Assembly: GCF_000159955.1 (NCBI RefSeq)
Contig: NZ_GG695970.1
Location: 253,516-280,730 of the forward strand
Source: Paenibacillus sp. oral taxon 786 str. D14
GTDB taxonomy: Bacteria > Bacillota > Bacilli > Paenibacillales > Paenibacillaceae
Reading direction: 5' to 3'
Length of the DNA: 27,215 nucleotides
Shown here: piece after piece, positions 1 to 8,414 of the stretch
Layout: every line of letters starts with the position of its first letter
Position numbering within the stretch: position 1 is the first letter of the stretch
Position numbers and translations under genes: made by a program
The notes under the pieces: generated by a model
The model's database searches: none
Seen by the model: the letters and a program-made list of their open reading frames with translations, nothing else
What the model was told of the DNA's origin: nothing

Positions 1-256
1 CTCCGTAGGCGAACCACTCCGCCGGCTGGGCCGCGTAGGCGACCGGCAGCTCCAGCACCACGTCGACCCCGAGGCGGAGGGCCATCTCGGCCCGCGCCCA
101 CTTGTCGACAAGCGCCGGCTCGCCGCGCTGCAGGAAATCGCCGCTCATCACGGCGATGACCGCGTCCGCCTGAGTCAGTCGCTTGGCCTCGGCGAAATGG
201 TAGGCGTGACCGTTATGCAGCGGATTATATTCAACGATGATCCCTACGATCTTCAA
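1..256 (-). CDS. tmcAL: tRNA(Met) cytidine acetate ligase TmcAL (YlbM), N-terminal part
   Basis: This is the 5' end of a minus-strand gene that runs off the left edge; 85 codons are visible. The translation begins [20 protein letters not shown], the nucleotidyltransferase signature of the YlbM/TmcAL family, with the HxGH ATP-binding motif at residues 14-17. It continues with the family segment [20 protein letters not shown]. In Bacillus TmcAL uses ATP and acetate to make N4-acetylcytidine at the wobble position of elongator tRNA-Met. The start is a TTG at 254-256, chosen because AAGGAG lies 8 bases upstream and the family begins at this point. It is divergent from yceD. The C-terminal tRNA-binding part is outside the window. 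Confidence 0.93.
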   Translation of the reverse strand, partial: MKIVGIIVEYNPLHNGHAYHFAEAKRLTQADAVIAVMSGDFLQRGEPALVDKWARAEMALRLGVDVVLELPVAYAAQPAEWFAYG

Positions 257-307
257 AGGACTCGACTCCTTATTCTCCGGGGTGATAGTTTCGATTTTTT
301 ATTTATG

Positions 308-327
308 AATATACCACAATATACCAC
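308..327. repeat. Perfect tandem 10-bp repeat upstream of tmcAL
   Basis: The unit AATATACCAC (GTGGTATATT on the minus strand) occurs twice head to tail. Each copy carries a TATATT that could serve as a -10 box for tmcAL on the minus strand, about 52-72 bases before its TTG start. No good -35 partner at 17 bases is evident for either copy. Confidence 0.8.
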
Positions 328-393
328 GAAATCCCCGCGGTACGGCAAGGATGAAGTCGGCTGCGGCTTTTCCGCGGGAAAATCGCTTTATTG

Positions 394-423
394 TTGACAA
401 AACTTACTTAAAATCGGTATAAT
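394..423 (+). promoter_or_regulatory. SigmaA promoter of yceD-rpmF
   Basis: Perfect TTGACA at 394-399 and perfect TATAAT at 418-423, with an 18-base spacer. Transcription should start near 430, giving a leader of only about 20 bases before yceD. Confidence 0.9.
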
Positions 424-450
424 AACTTTTGTTTGTTTGGAGTGATGCTG

Positions 451-972
451 ATGATTATTCATTTACGTCAGGTGAACTCGTCCGGAGCTCCGGTGAAGAT
501 TCATCAAGCCTTGGACGTAAGCCATGTCGTTAAAGGTCGCAGGGACATTACCGCGATCAGTCCGCTTCAGGTCGATTTGCAGGCGGAAGCCGCAGGCGGA
601 GACGTTGTCGATGTCAAAGGCCAGCTGACTGCAGAGCTCGATATGACCTGTTCCCGGTGTCTGAAGCCCTTGAAGCAGGTCGTGCAAGCGGAGTTTTCAG
701 AAAGCTTCAAACAAGGCGACGATCCCGAGACAGACGTACAGGCGCAGGAAGAAGACGATGACTTGCATTATGTCGCCGACGACAAAGTCGATCTCGTGCC
801 GTACGTGGAAGAGACGCTGTTGCTTCATCTTCCGTATGCCGCTCTGTGCGAGGAATCTTGCAAAGGGCTGTGCCCGGTTTGCGGAACGGATCGGAACGAG
901 CGGGATTGCGGCTGCAATACGGACAAGATCGATCCGCGACTCGCAGCGCTCGGCGATTTTTTCAAAAAATAA
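451..972 (+). CDS. yceD: YceD/DUF177 family metal-binding protein
   Basis: This is a 173-aa protein of the DUF177 (YceD, Bacillus YlbN) family, found next to rpmF in most bacteria. The family has been linked to 23S rRNA accumulation, but its biochemistry is not settled. Visible features are a CSRC motif (C67, C70), an acidic stretch at residues 88-104, and a C-terminal cysteine cluster (C133, C137, C141, C144, C153, C155) typical of the family and probably metal-binding. The ATG at 451 was chosen because GGAG lies 8 bases upstream and the protein then starts MIIHLRQV. In-frame TTG 433, GTG 442 and ATG 445 are possible, but they sit before or on the ribosome site. It is cotranscribed with rpmF, 59 bases downstream. 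Confidence 0.92.
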   Translation: MIIHLRQVNSSGAPVKIHQALDVSHVVKGRRDITAISPLQVDLQAEAAGGDVVDVKGQLTAELDMTCSRCLKPLKQVVQAEFSESFKQGDDPETDVQAQEEDDDLHYVADDKVDLVPYVEETLLLHLPYAALCEESCKGLCPVCGTDRNERDCGCNTDKIDPRLAALGDFFKK

Positions 973-1031
973 GCAAGTAAACAAGAAATAAAGCCCCGGT
1001 TAGGGTTGACTTGAATAAGGAGGTGGGAACC

Positions 1032-1205
1032 ATGGCAGTACCTCAACGGAGAACGTCCAAAACGCGCCGCGACAAACGCCGCACGCATTTCAAATTGGCT
1101 GTGCCGGGCATGGTAAAATGTGAACAATGCGGAGAATTGAAGCTTGCTCACCACGTTTGCAAAGTTTGCGGAACTTACAAATCGAGAGAAATCATTGGCC
1201 AATAA
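1032..1205 (+). CDS. rpmF: 50S ribosomal protein L32
   Basis: This is a 57-aa protein beginning [20 protein letters not shown], a textbook L32 sequence with a basic N-terminus. A zinc-ribbon part follows with CEQC and CKVC pairs, so this is the zinc-binding (C+) form. The ATG at 1032 follows AAGGAGGTG with good spacing. It is the second gene after yceD and is followed directly by a strong intrinsic terminator. Confidence 0.98.
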   Translation: MAVPQRRTSKTRRDKRRTHFKLAVPGMVKCEQCGELKLAHHVCKVCGTYKSREIIGQ

Positions 1206-1223
1206 GCTTAGGCAACAACTTAA

Positions 1224-1259
1224 AGTAGTACTTCATTTCGATGAGGTGCTATTTTTTTT
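1224..1259 (+). terminator. Intrinsic terminator of yceD-rpmF
   Basis: A 13-bp stem (arms 1224-1236 and 1241-1253, three G-U pairs) is closed by a TTCG tetraloop and runs straight into a T-run ending at 1259. Confidence 0.93.
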
Positions 1260-1326
1260 GTCTTTGTTGTCACGGCCTCCCGTCAGGTTTATGGCAATTT
1301 CGCTTTTCTTTTGGAACGGGATGCTT

Positions 1327-1332
1327 TATACT
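1327..1332 (+). promoter_or_regulatory. -10 box of the fapR operon
   Basis: TATACT stands 6 bases before the FapR operator, so the operator would cover the start site. No convincing -35 is present at 17 bases. TTGGAA at 1311 is too close, with a 10-base spacer. Confidence 0.6.
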
Positions 1333-1337
1333 ACATT

Positions 1338-1354
1338 TTAGTACCAGGTTCTAA
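1338..1354 (+). promoter_or_regulatory. FapR operator
   Basis: TTAGTACCAGGTTCTAA is an interrupted palindrome close to the 17-bp FapR binding consensus known from Bacillus (TTAGTACCTxxTACTAA-type). It lies just downstream of the -10 box and about 90 bases before fapR. Established knowledge: FapR represses until malonyl-CoA binds it. Inference: the whole fapR-fab operon is autoregulated here. Confidence 0.88.
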
Positions 1355-1446
1355 AGAAAAGCTTCGCCAACTATTACATATAAGGGAACGTTATTTATAG
1401 ATAGACCATCATTGCTTGCTGAAAAGGGGGGATACCCATCGAACGT

Positions 1447-2046
1447 TTGCCGAAGCGGGCGAGGCAGCAGCAGCTCGTCCAAATGATTGAAGCCAACCCG
1501 TTTATTACGGACCAAGAGCTGACCCGTCAGCTGAAAGTCAGCATTCAGACGATCCGTCTTGACCGCATGGAGCTGGGCATCCCAGAGCTTCGGGAGCGGA
1601 TGAAGCTGATGGCGGAACGGTCGTACGACCAGGTTCGTTCCTTGCCGCTGCATGAGGTCATCGGGGAAATCGTCGATCTGCAGCTGGACAAGAGCGGGAT
1701 CTCTATCTTTGAAATCCGCGAGGAGCATGTGTTCTCCCGAACGGGGATCGCCCGTGGACACCATGTGTTCGCGCAGGCGAACTCCTTGGCGGTGGCTGTG
1801 ATCAACGATGAAATCGCTTTGACGTTCTCTGCAGACATCCGGTTTATCCGTTCGGTGCATCTCGGAGAGAAATGCATTGCGAAAGCTTATGTAAGACCTA
1901 ATTCCGGCCAAAAAGGCAAAGCCAAGGTTGAGGTCTTTACTTACGTAGGCGAAGAAATGGTATTCCAGGGGAATTTCGTCATCTACCGGTCCACCGGGGA
2001 GGACACTTCAGAAGGAGGAAGAAGTCAGCATGAGAATCGCCATTGA
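1447..2046 (+). CDS. fapR: Fatty acid and phospholipid synthesis repressor FapR
   Basis: This is a 199-aa transcription factor. The N-terminal helix-turn-helix (about residues 15-45, [20 protein letters not shown]) is followed by the linker helix [17 protein letters not shown]. The C-terminal part is a thioesterase-like hot-dog domain (about 80-185) which in Bacillus binds malonyl-CoA, releasing the repressor from DNA. The TTG start at 1447 is the first conventional start, since the frame is closed by TGA at 1420. However, the only ribosome site, AAAAGGGGGG at 1422-1431, is 15 bases away. It fits better an ATC at 1438 that would add residues I(M)ER, also matching the length of relatives (see findings). 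The 3' end overlaps plsX by 17 bases. Confidence 0.95.
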   Translation: MPKRARQQQLVQMIEANPFITDQELTRQLKVSIQTIRLDRMELGIPELRERMKLMAERSYDQVRSLPLHEVIGEIVDLQLDKSGISIFEIREEHVFSRTGIARGHHVFAQANSLAVAVINDEIALTFSADIRFIRSVHLGEKCIAKAYVRPNSGQKGKAKVEVFTYVGEEMVFQGNFVIYRSTGEDTSEGGRSQHENRH

Positions 2047-3016
2047 TGCGATGGGCGGGGATCACGCGCCGCAGAGCACGGTCCAAGGTGCACTGGCCGC
2101 AGCCAAGGAATGGAGCGATACCGAAATCATTCTGGTTGGTAATGAGCAAGTGCTGAAGCCGATGCTGCAAGGAGCGCCGGCAAATTTACGAATTTATCAC
2201 GCGTCCGAAGTGATCGAAGCGGAGGACGAGCCGGTTAAGGCGGTTCGCCGCAAAAAGGACTCCTCGATGGTCGTCGCCGGACGGCTTGTCCGCGAAGGGG
2301 AAGCAGAGGCGATGATCTCCGCCGGCAACACCGGTGCGCTGATGACCACGGGACTGCTGGTGGTCGGGCGGATGGAAGGGATCGAGCGGCCCGCGCTCGC
2401 GCCGATGATCCCGACGGTGGACGAGCGCGGCGTGTTAGCGCTCGACCTCGGTGCCAACATGGATGCGAAGCCGGAGCATTTAGCCCAATATGCTCTGATG
2501 GGCAGTATCTATCGCGAGAAGGTGCACGGCATCAACAAACCGCGGGTGGGTCTGCTGAATGTCGGCACCGAAGCGAAGAAAGGAAACGAGCTCACCAAAG
2601 CGGCTTTCCCGCTGCTTACGTCGATGCCGATCAACTTTGTTGGGAACGTGGAAGCCCGGGACATCTTGACCGGAGCTTGCGACGTACTGGTGTGTGACGG
2701 CTTTGCGGGAAATATTTTGCTGAAATCGCTGGAAGGTACGGCGGGCACAATGTTTTCGATTCTGAAGAAGGAATTTTCGAAATCGTTGAAGAACAAGCTG
2801 GCTGCAGCTGTGTTAATGCCGTCGCTGCGCGGCTTGAAGAAGACGCTTGACTACAAGGAGCATGGCGGAGCGCCGCTTCTGGGATTAAGCGGGTTGGTCG
2901 TGAAGGGACATGGCTCCTCTGACGGAGGGGCCATTAAGAACGCTGTACGCCAAGCGCGAACGGCGCTGCAAAGCAAATTGACGGAGAGTATAGCACGTGA
3001 AATCAGCGGGGAGTGA
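2030..3016 (+). CDS. plsX: Phosphate acyltransferase PlsX
   Basis: This is a 328-aa enzyme that converts acyl-ACP to acyl-phosphate, the acyl donor for PlsY in the first step of phospholipid synthesis. It acts at the inner face of the membrane. The N-terminus [14 protein letters not shown] is the family signature, followed by [11 protein letters not shown] and [10 protein letters not shown] near residues 70-110 and [15 protein letters not shown] near 225. Length is normal. The ATG at 2030 has AGGAGG 11 bases upstream, inside the end of fapR, which implies translational coupling. fabH begins on the base after its stop. Confidence 0.98.
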   Translation: MRIAIDAMGGDHAPQSTVQGALAAAKEWSDTEIILVGNEQVLKPMLQGAPANLRIYHASEVIEAEDEPVKAVRRKKDSSMVVAGRLVREGEAEAMISAGNTGALMTTGLLVVGRMEGIERPALAPMIPTVDERGVLALDLGANMDAKPEHLAQYALMGSIYREKVHGINKPRVGLLNVGTEAKKGNELTKAAFPLLTSMPINFVGNVEARDILTGACDVLVCDGFAGNILLKSLEGTAGTMFSILKKEFSKSLKNKLAAAVLMPSLRGLKKTLDYKEHGGAPLLGLSGLVVKGHGSSDGGAIKNAVRQARTALQSKLTESIAREISGE

Positions 3017-4015
3017 ATGACGATCGTGACAAAATTACGTTCGGTTGGAATTATCGGGACCGGGAAATACGTTCCGGAAAAGGTGCTGACGAATGCCGAT
3101 TTGGAGAAAATCGTAGATACGAACGACGAATGGATCGTTTCGCGTACAGGAATTAAAGAACGGCATATCGCCGCACCGGACCAAGCGTCCTCCGACTTGG
3201 CTTATGAAGCGGCCGTTCGGGCGTTGGATTCTGCGGGTTTGCGGGCTGAGGAGCTGGATTTGATCATCGTGGCTACAATTACCCCGGACATGGCGTTCCC
3301 TTCGACCGCCTGCATTTTGCAGGATAAGCTCGGTGCGAAAAAGGCGGCCGCCTTTGATTTGTCCGCTGCTTGCTCGGGGTTTGTCTACGGGATGGCCGCC
3401 GCCAACGGATTCATTCAGACCGGAATGTACCGGAATGCACTGGTGATCGGTGTGGATACCTTGTCCCGCATCACGGATTATACGGACCGGAACACTTGCG
3501 TCTTGTTTGGGGACGGAGCCGGGGCTGTCGTTCTCGGCGAGGTGCCGGAAGGCCGCGGGTTCTTGTCCTTCGATCTCGGCGCGGAAGGGGCCGGCGGTGA
3601 GTTGCTGAAGCTCGAAGCGGGCGGTTCCCGGCTTCCGGCTTCGGAGGCGACTGTGGCGGATCGCAAGCATTACATTTATATGAATGGCCGCGAGGTGTTC
3701 AAGTTTGCCGTACGCGTGATGGGAACGGCAACCGAAGAAGTGCTGCGCAAAGCAGGGAAGACCAAAGAGGACATCGATCTCTTTGTCCCTCACCAGGCGA
3801 ATATCCGAATCATCCAATCGGCGAGGGAGCGTCTGAATCTGCCGGAGGAGAAATGCGTGATCAATGTGGATAAATACGCCAACACTTCGGCGGCTTCGAT
3901 CCCGCTGGCTCTGGTTGAAGCGGCAGAGGATGGACGCATGAAGGAAGGCGACACCATCCTGCTGGTTGGCTTCGGGGGCGGATTAACCTGGGGCGCATCC
4001 GTACTCGTATGGTAA
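3017..4015 (+). CDS. fabH: Beta-ketoacyl-ACP synthase III FabH
   Basis: This is a 332-aa initiating condensing enzyme. It joins acyl-CoA (probably branched or acetyl primers) to malonyl-ACP to start fatty acid synthesis. The catalytic triad is visible as C119 in SAACSGF, H259 in VPHQANIR and N289 in ANTSAASIP, and the C-terminal LLVGFGGGLTWG is family-typical. The ATG immediately follows the plsX stop (TGAATG), with GGGGAG in the end of plsX as its ribosome site, so it is tightly coupled. In B. subtilis fabH lies outside the fapR operon. Confidence 0.98.
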   Translation: MTIVTKLRSVGIIGTGKYVPEKVLTNADLEKIVDTNDEWIVSRTGIKERHIAAPDQASSDLAYEAAVRALDSAGLRAEELDLIIVATITPDMAFPSTACILQDKLGAKKAAAFDLSAACSGFVYGMAAANGFIQTGMYRNALVIGVDTLSRITDYTDRNTCVLFGDGAGAVVLGEVPEGRGFLSFDLGAEGAGGELLKLEAGGSRLPASEATVADRKHYIYMNGREVFKFAVRVMGTATEEVLRKAGKTKEDIDLFVPHQANIRIIQSARERLNLPEEKCVINVDKYANTSAASIPLALVEAAEDGRMKEGDTILLVGFGGGLTWGASVLVW

Positions 4016-4086
4016 TCTAGGCTTTCGCCATAGGACATGCGGGTGGATGGTCATTCACCGGACTTTTACGATAGGGAGTGCACAGG

Positions 4087-5025
4087 ATGGGCAAAACCGC
4101 TTTTGTTTTTCCGGGACAGGGTTCCCAAAGCGTTGGAATGGGCAAGGATATATATGACGCGCTGCCGGAGGCGCGGGCGCGGTTTGAAGCTGCGGATGAG
4201 CAGCTTGACTTCAAGCTCACCGATCTGATCTTCGGCGGCCCGGATACGGAGCTGAAGCAAACGGCCAATACGCAGCCTGCGCTCTTAACGACTAGCGTGG
4301 CGTTGTATGAGGCGTTTGCGGCCAAAGGCTTTCAGCCGGACTATGTAGCCGGCCACAGCCTGGGGGAATACAGCGCGCTGACCGCAGCCGGCGTTCTTAA
4401 CTTCGAAGATGCCGTGAAGCTTGTACGTGCGCGCGGTGAATATATGGAACAAGCGGTGCCGGGCGGGCAAGGCGCGATGGCAGCCGTCCTTGGCGGCGAA
4501 CGGGACGCGCTTGCCAAGCTGTGCGCCGACATTACCGCCGGCGGTGCGCTAGTTGAGCTGGCGAATGTGAACTGCCCTGGGCAGATTGTGGTCTCGGGAA
4601 GCCGAGAAGGGGTTGACCTCGTCATTGAGCGGGTGAAGGAAATCGGGGCCAAACGGGCGATTCCCCTGGAGGTCAGCGGACCGTTCCACTCTTCTTTGAT
4701 GAAGACGGCTGCGGAACGGCTGGGCGAACGGCTGGCCGCTGCTTCGTTCAGCGATGCCAAGGTGCCGGTTGTCGCTAATGTGACGGCTCGTCCCGTACAA
4801 AGCGGGGCAGAGATTGCCGAATTGCTGGTTCGTCAAGTTTATTCTCCTGTGCTTTGGGAGGATAGCGTGAGTTGGCTCCTTTCCCAAGGCGTGGATACGT
4901 TCGTAGAGATCGGGCCTGGCAGCGTCTTAACCGGATTAATCAAAAAAATCGATAAATCGGCGCGGCTGTTTAACGTTAGCGGATTGGACAGCCTGGAACA
5001 AACGGCTGCAGCTTTAACCGAATAG
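4087..5025 (+). CDS. fabD: Malonyl-CoA:ACP transacylase FabD
   Basis: This is a 312-aa enzyme that transfers malonyl from CoA to ACP, supplying the extender for FabH and FabF. It begins MGKTAFVFPGQGSQ. The nucleophile is S91 in GHSLGEY and the partner is H201 in SGPFHSSLM. ATG 4087 was preferred over GTG 4078 because GGGAG at 4074-4078 gives an 8-base spacing and the family starts at M(G)KTAF. It lies 71 bases after fabH. Confidence 0.97.
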   Translation: MGKTAFVFPGQGSQSVGMGKDIYDALPEARARFEAADEQLDFKLTDLIFGGPDTELKQTANTQPALLTTSVALYEAFAAKGFQPDYVAGHSLGEYSALTAAGVLNFEDAVKLVRARGEYMEQAVPGGQGAMAAVLGGERDALAKLCADITAGGALVELANVNCPGQIVVSGSREGVDLVIERVKEIGAKRAIPLEVSGPFHSSLMKTAAERLGERLAAASFSDAKVPVVANVTARPVQSGAEIAELLVRQVYSPVLWEDSVSWLLSQGVDTFVEIGPGSVLTGLIKKIDKSARLFNVSGLDSLEQTAAALTE

Positions 5026-5049
5026 GCCGATTTAGCCTTAGGTTTTACC

Positions 5050-5088
5050 ATCGCCGCAAAGGTGCCGCTTGGCGCAAAGAATGGCGAT
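5050..5088 (+). other. Intercistronic hairpin between fabD and fabG
   Basis: Outer arms ATCGCC (5050-5055) and GGCGAT (5083-5088) enclose a second stem GTGCC/GGCGC with a GCTT loop. There is no T-run, so it is not a classical terminator. It may be a processing or stability element in the 136-base gap. Confidence 0.35.
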
Positions 5089-5161
5089 AGGATCATAGAG
5101 GCAATCTAGAGCTTTGATTTTTAAATGCTTCGCATAGGTTAGGCGAAAGGAGATGAACCGT

Positions 5162-5911
5162 ATGAGCAAACCGCTGCAAGGGAAAACCGCTTTGGTCACG
5201 GGGGCTTCACGTGGAATTGGCCGCAGCATTGCGCTTGCTTTGGCCGAGGCGGGAGCTGACGTTGTTGTAAACTATGCGGGGAATGAAGAAGCCGCCGCCC
5301 GCGTCGTTTCCGAAATCGAGGCGCTTGGTGTGAAATCCTACGCGGTTAAAGCGCATGTAGGCAGCAGCGAGCAGTTCGAGGAAATGGTGAAATCCATGCT
5401 GGATGCGTGGGGCCGGATCGATATTCTCGTGAATAACGCAGGGATTACAAGAGATAATTTAATTATGCGCATGAAGGAAGAAGAATTTGATCAAGTCATC
5501 GAGACGAATCTCAAAGGCGTATTTAACGGCATCAAAGCCGTGACCCGCCCGATGATGAAGCAGCGCTCGGGACGAATTATCAATATCTCTTCGGTGGTCG
5601 GCGTGCTCGGCAATGCGGGTCAGGCGAACTATGTCGCCGCCAAAGCCGGGGTTATTGGCTTGACCAAATCATCGGCGCGCGAGCTGGCTTCGCGCGGGAT
5701 CACCGTGAATTGCGTCGCCCCCGGGTTTATCGATACCGATATGACGGGCGAGCTTCCGGAGGAGTATCGCCAGAAGCTGCTGGCGGATATCCCATTGGCC
5801 CGCTTGGGACAACCTGAGGAGATCGCCAGCGTGGTTCTGTTCCTCGCCTCGGACAGCGCGGCATATATGACCGGTCAAACGCTGCACGTAGACGGCGGAA
5901 TGTATATGTAA
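5162..5911 (+). CDS. fabG: 3-oxoacyl-ACP reductase FabG
   Basis: This is a 249-aa short-chain dehydrogenase that reduces beta-ketoacyl-ACP with NADPH in the elongation cycle. The cofactor motif TGASRGIG is at residues 13-20 and NNAG at 91-94. The catalytic set is N116, S144, Y157 and K161 (YVAAK). The C-terminal [14 protein letters not shown] is typical of FabG rather than other SDR proteins. ATG 5162 was chosen over ATG 5153 because AAAGGAG (5146-5152) touches the latter and stands 9 bases from the former. Confidence 0.97.
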   Translation: MSKPLQGKTALVTGASRGIGRSIALALAEAGADVVVNYAGNEEAAARVVSEIEALGVKSYAVKAHVGSSEQFEEMVKSMLDAWGRIDILVNNAGITRDNLIMRMKEEEFDQVIETNLKGVFNGIKAVTRPMMKQRSGRIINISSVVGVLGNAGQANYVAAKAGVIGLTKSSARELASRGITVNCVAPGFIDTDMTGELPEEYRQKLLADIPLARLGQPEEIASVVLFLASDSAAYMTGQTLHVDGGMYM

Positions 5912-5931
5912 AAATCACGCCTTTCGCTTCT

Positions 5932-5961
5932 ATGGCATTTTAACTTCAAATCTCTTATAAT
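5932..5961 (+). promoter_or_regulatory. Possible extra promoter for acpP
   Basis: A perfect TATAAT at 5956-5961 has a weak -35 (ATGGCA, 5932-5937) at an 18-base spacing. The leader would be only about 15 bases and would begin at the ribosome site. A private promoter would suit the high demand for ACP; this is inference. Confidence 0.45.
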
Positions 5962-5982
5962 ACCAAAGAGGAGGTGAACCGG

Positions 5983-6216
5983 ATGTCCGATATCTTGGAT
6001 CGCGTAAAACGCATTGTAGTGGATCGCCTCGGCGCTGATGAAGCCGAAGTGACGCTGGAAGCGTCTTTCAAAGACGACTTGGGTGCGGATTCGCTTGACG
6101 TAGTTGAGTTGGTCATGGAATTGGAAGATGAATTCGATCTGGAAATTTCCGACGAAGATGCAGAGAAGATTACGACTGTAGGTGAAGTTGTAAACTACAT
6201 ACAATCTCATACCTAA
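5983..6216 (+). CDS. acpP: Acyl carrier protein
   Basis: This is a 77-aa acidic protein that carries growing acyl chains on a 4'-phosphopantetheine arm attached to S37 in the invariant motif [18 protein letters not shown]. The ATG at 5983 follows GAGGAGGTGA, an unusually strong ribosome site. It lies between fabG (71 bases upstream) and fabF. Confidence 0.98.
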   Translation: MSDILDRVKRIVVDRLGADEAEVTLEASFKDDLGADSLDVVELVMELEDEFDLEISDEDAEKITTVGEVVNYIQSHT

Positions 6217-6226
6217 TGTCATCCAA

Positions 6227-6271
6227 AAGTCCCGTACCTCCTACATAGCAGGCGGGACTTCTCCTCATCTT
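6227..6271 (+). terminator. Hairpin after acpP, weak terminator or attenuator
   Basis: Arms AAGTCCCG (6227-6234) and CGGGACTT (6253-6260) pair perfectly, with a short inner CCT/AGG stem. The tail CTCCTCATCTT is only partly T-rich, so partial termination is more likely than a full stop. Confidence 0.5.
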
Positions 6272-6345
6272 CAGCTTCTGCAAGCATTCGTGCTTAAGAA
6301 CTTAGAATGATTAGTACACATGAAGTCCATACGAGGTGAATGTGT

Positions 6346-7584
6346 TTGAAGCATAGAGTAGTAGTCACAGGAATGGGGGTCGTGACGGCGCTAGGACAAG
6401 ACCTCGATACGCTATGGAATAACCTTGTTCAGGGGAAATCCGGCGTTTCGAGAATCGAAGCGTTTGATGTCAGCGAATACCCGACGCAAATTGCCGCCTC
6501 CGTGAAAGATTTTAATCCAGAGGATTATGTGGATCGGAAGGAAGCGCGGAAGATGGACCGCTTCGTGCAATTTGCAGCCGCTGCGGCAATCAGCGCCATG
6601 AAAGACAGCGGACTCACCATCGGTGAGACGGCCGATCCGGAACGGGTTGGCGTTATGATTGGTTCGGGGATCGGCGGTCTTGGAACTTGGGAAGACCAGC
6701 ACAATATTTTGCTGGAGAAAGGTCCAAAACGCGTCAGCCCATTTTTTATTCCTATGATGATTGCCAATATGGCCTCGGGCCATGTATCGATCATGTTTGG
6801 AGCGAAGGGTCCGAACACGACGGCGGTAACTGCGTGCGCGACCGGAACTCATTCCATCGGCGATTCGTACAAGCTTATCCAGCGGGGTGATGCCGATGTG
6901 ATGATTTGCGGAGGCGCGGAAGCAACGATCCGTCCGACCGGTATGGCGGGATTCTGCTCGATGCGGGCGATGTCGACCCGCAACGACGAACCGGAGAAAG
7001 CCAGCCGGCCGTTTGATCTGGAACGAGACGGCTTTGTCATGGGCGAAGGCGCCGGGATTCTGATTTTGGAATCACTGGAGCATGCACAGAAGCGCGGTGC
7101 TAAAATCTACGGTGAAGTTATCGGCTACGGCTTGAGCGGGGACGCTCACCATATGACGGAGCCGGATCCCAACGGACCGGAACGCTGCATGAAGATGGCG
7201 ATCCGCGATGCCGGGATTGCGCCGGAAGAAGTGGATTATATCAATGCCCACGGGACATCGACCCCGGTTGGCGACCGCTCGGAGACGATTGCGATCAAAC
7301 GTGCGTTTGGAGACCATGCTTATAAATTGGCGGTCAGCTCGACGAAATCGATGACCGGCCACTTGCTTGGGGCTGCCGGCGGGGTGGAAGGCGTCATTTG
7401 CGGGCTCACCTTGAAGCATGGCATCATTCCGCCAACGATCAACTTGGAGCATCCGGATCCGGAATGTGATCTGGACTACGTTCCGAACGAAGCCAGACGT
7501 GCGGATGTCCGCGTCACGATGTCCAACTCGTTTGGATTCGGCGGACACAACGCCACGATCATCATGAAGAAATACGAAGCATAA
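6346..7584 (+). CDS. fabF: Beta-ketoacyl-ACP synthase II FabF
   Basis: This is a 412-aa elongating condensing enzyme. The catalytic residues are C164 (TACATGTHS), H302 ([11 protein letters not shown]) and H339 ([11 protein letters not shown]), with K334 nearby. The glycine-rich C-terminal [10 protein letters not shown] is present. The start is TTG 6346, giving [11 protein letters not shown] as in relatives. The in-frame ATG 6340 is only three bases from its GAGG ribosome site, so it is less likely. It is 129 bases from acpP across two hairpins and 13 bases before rnc. Confidence 0.97.
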   Translation: MKHRVVVTGMGVVTALGQDLDTLWNNLVQGKSGVSRIEAFDVSEYPTQIAASVKDFNPEDYVDRKEARKMDRFVQFAAAAAISAMKDSGLTIGETADPERVGVMIGSGIGGLGTWEDQHNILLEKGPKRVSPFFIPMMIANMASGHVSIMFGAKGPNTTAVTACATGTHSIGDSYKLIQRGDADVMICGGAEATIRPTGMAGFCSMRAMSTRNDEPEKASRPFDLERDGFVMGEGAGILILESLEHAQKRGAKIYGEVIGYGLSGDAHHMTEPDPNGPERCMKMAIRDAGIAPEEVDYINAHGTSTPVGDRSETIAIKRAFGDHAYKLAVSSTKSMTGHLLGAAGGVEGVICGLTLKHGIIPPTINLEHPDPECDLDYVPNEARRADVRVTMSNSFGFGGHNATIIMKKYEA

Positions 7585-7597
7585 GGGGTTAAGTCCG

Positions 7598-8296
7598 GTG
7601 AATGGAGATCTGAAGCAGTTACAGCAAAAACTTGAACTGGCATTCCAAAATCGGCAGCTTCTGAAACAAGCCTTCACTCATGCGTCATACGTGAATGAGC
7701 ATCGCTTCAGTCAATATGAGGATAACGAACGGCTGGAGTTCTTGGGCGATGCCGTTCTCGAATTGACCGTTTCGGAGCATTTATATCGGTTATTCCCGGA
7801 TCGTCCTGAAGGCGAGCTGACCAAATTGCGCGCCGCGATCGTCTGTGAACCGTCGCTCGTGAAATTCGCCGAAAACCTGGAGTTTGGAAAATACGTCCTG
7901 CTAGGCAAAGGCGAGGAGTTGACGGGTGGGCGAACTCGTCCTGCTCTGCTCGCGGATGTGTTCGAATCCTTTATTGGCGCTTTGTACTTGGACCAGGGCC
8001 TGGAAGCAGTTACTGCGTTCCTTCATCGCCATGTATTCCCTAATTTGACCCTTGATGGCAAGCTGTCAACCGGCGACTTCAAAACGGAGCTGCAGGAGCT
8101 GACGCAGCATCATGGCATGGGCACATTGGAATACCGGATCATTGAAGAACGGGGACCGGCCCATGAGCGCGAATTCGTTGCGGAGGTCCGCATGGATGGG
8201 CGTCCGCTTGGCCAGGGTACTGGCAGATCCAAGAAGGAAGCCGAGCAGCAGGCCGCCGCCGTGGCGCTGGAGTTGCTTAAGAGCTCTGAGCTTTGA
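7598..8296 (+). CDS. rnc: Ribonuclease III
   Basis: This is a 232-aa endonuclease for double-stranded RNA, needed for rRNA and SRP RNA processing. The N-terminal catalytic domain has the signature [13 protein letters not shown] (residues 43-55, with D51) and E123 in [14 protein letters not shown]. The C-terminal double-stranded-RNA-binding domain is at about 160-231 and ends in [19 protein letters not shown]. The start is GTG 7598 with AAGGGG 9 bases upstream. In B. subtilis rnc is followed directly by smc; here about 3 kb of other genes intervene. Confidence 0.97.
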   Translation: MNGDLKQLQQKLELAFQNRQLLKQAFTHASYVNEHRFSQYEDNERLEFLGDAVLELTVSEHLYRLFPDRPEGELTKLRAAIVCEPSLVKFAENLEFGKYVLLGKGEELTGGRTRPALLADVFESFIGALYLDQGLEAVTAFLHRHVFPNLTLDGKLSTGDFKTELQELTQHHGMGTLEYRIIEERGPAHEREFVAEVRMDGRPLGQGTGRSKKEAEQQAAAVALELLKSSEL

Positions 8297-8321
8297 ACAT
8301 TGCATGAGAAGTGAATATGGA

Positions 8322-8366
8322 AGAGAAGAAGGCATCCCAAGATTGATCAGGGAGGCCTTCTTCTCT
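8322..8366 (+). terminator. Long hairpin after rnc
   Basis: A perfect 12-bp stem AGAGAAGAAGGC / GCCTTCTTCTCT (8322-8333, 8355-8366) is extended by an inner TCCC/GGGA pairing. The tail TAGATC lacks a T-run. It probably ends or protects the fab-rnc transcript, but it is not a canonical terminator. Confidence 0.55.
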
Positions 8367-8414
8367 TAGATCAGACCGATCGTGCTGTTAGTTACTTTAA
8401 ACCACTGGAGATAT

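Noticed and set aside
3035..3817. Open frame of 260 codons antisense to fabH
   Set aside because: fabH is certain on the other strand, and the antisense product shows no motif.
6303..6330. Possible second FapR site before fabF (TTAGTAC at 6311)
   Set aside because: Only one half-site is present; the required CTAA half is missing.
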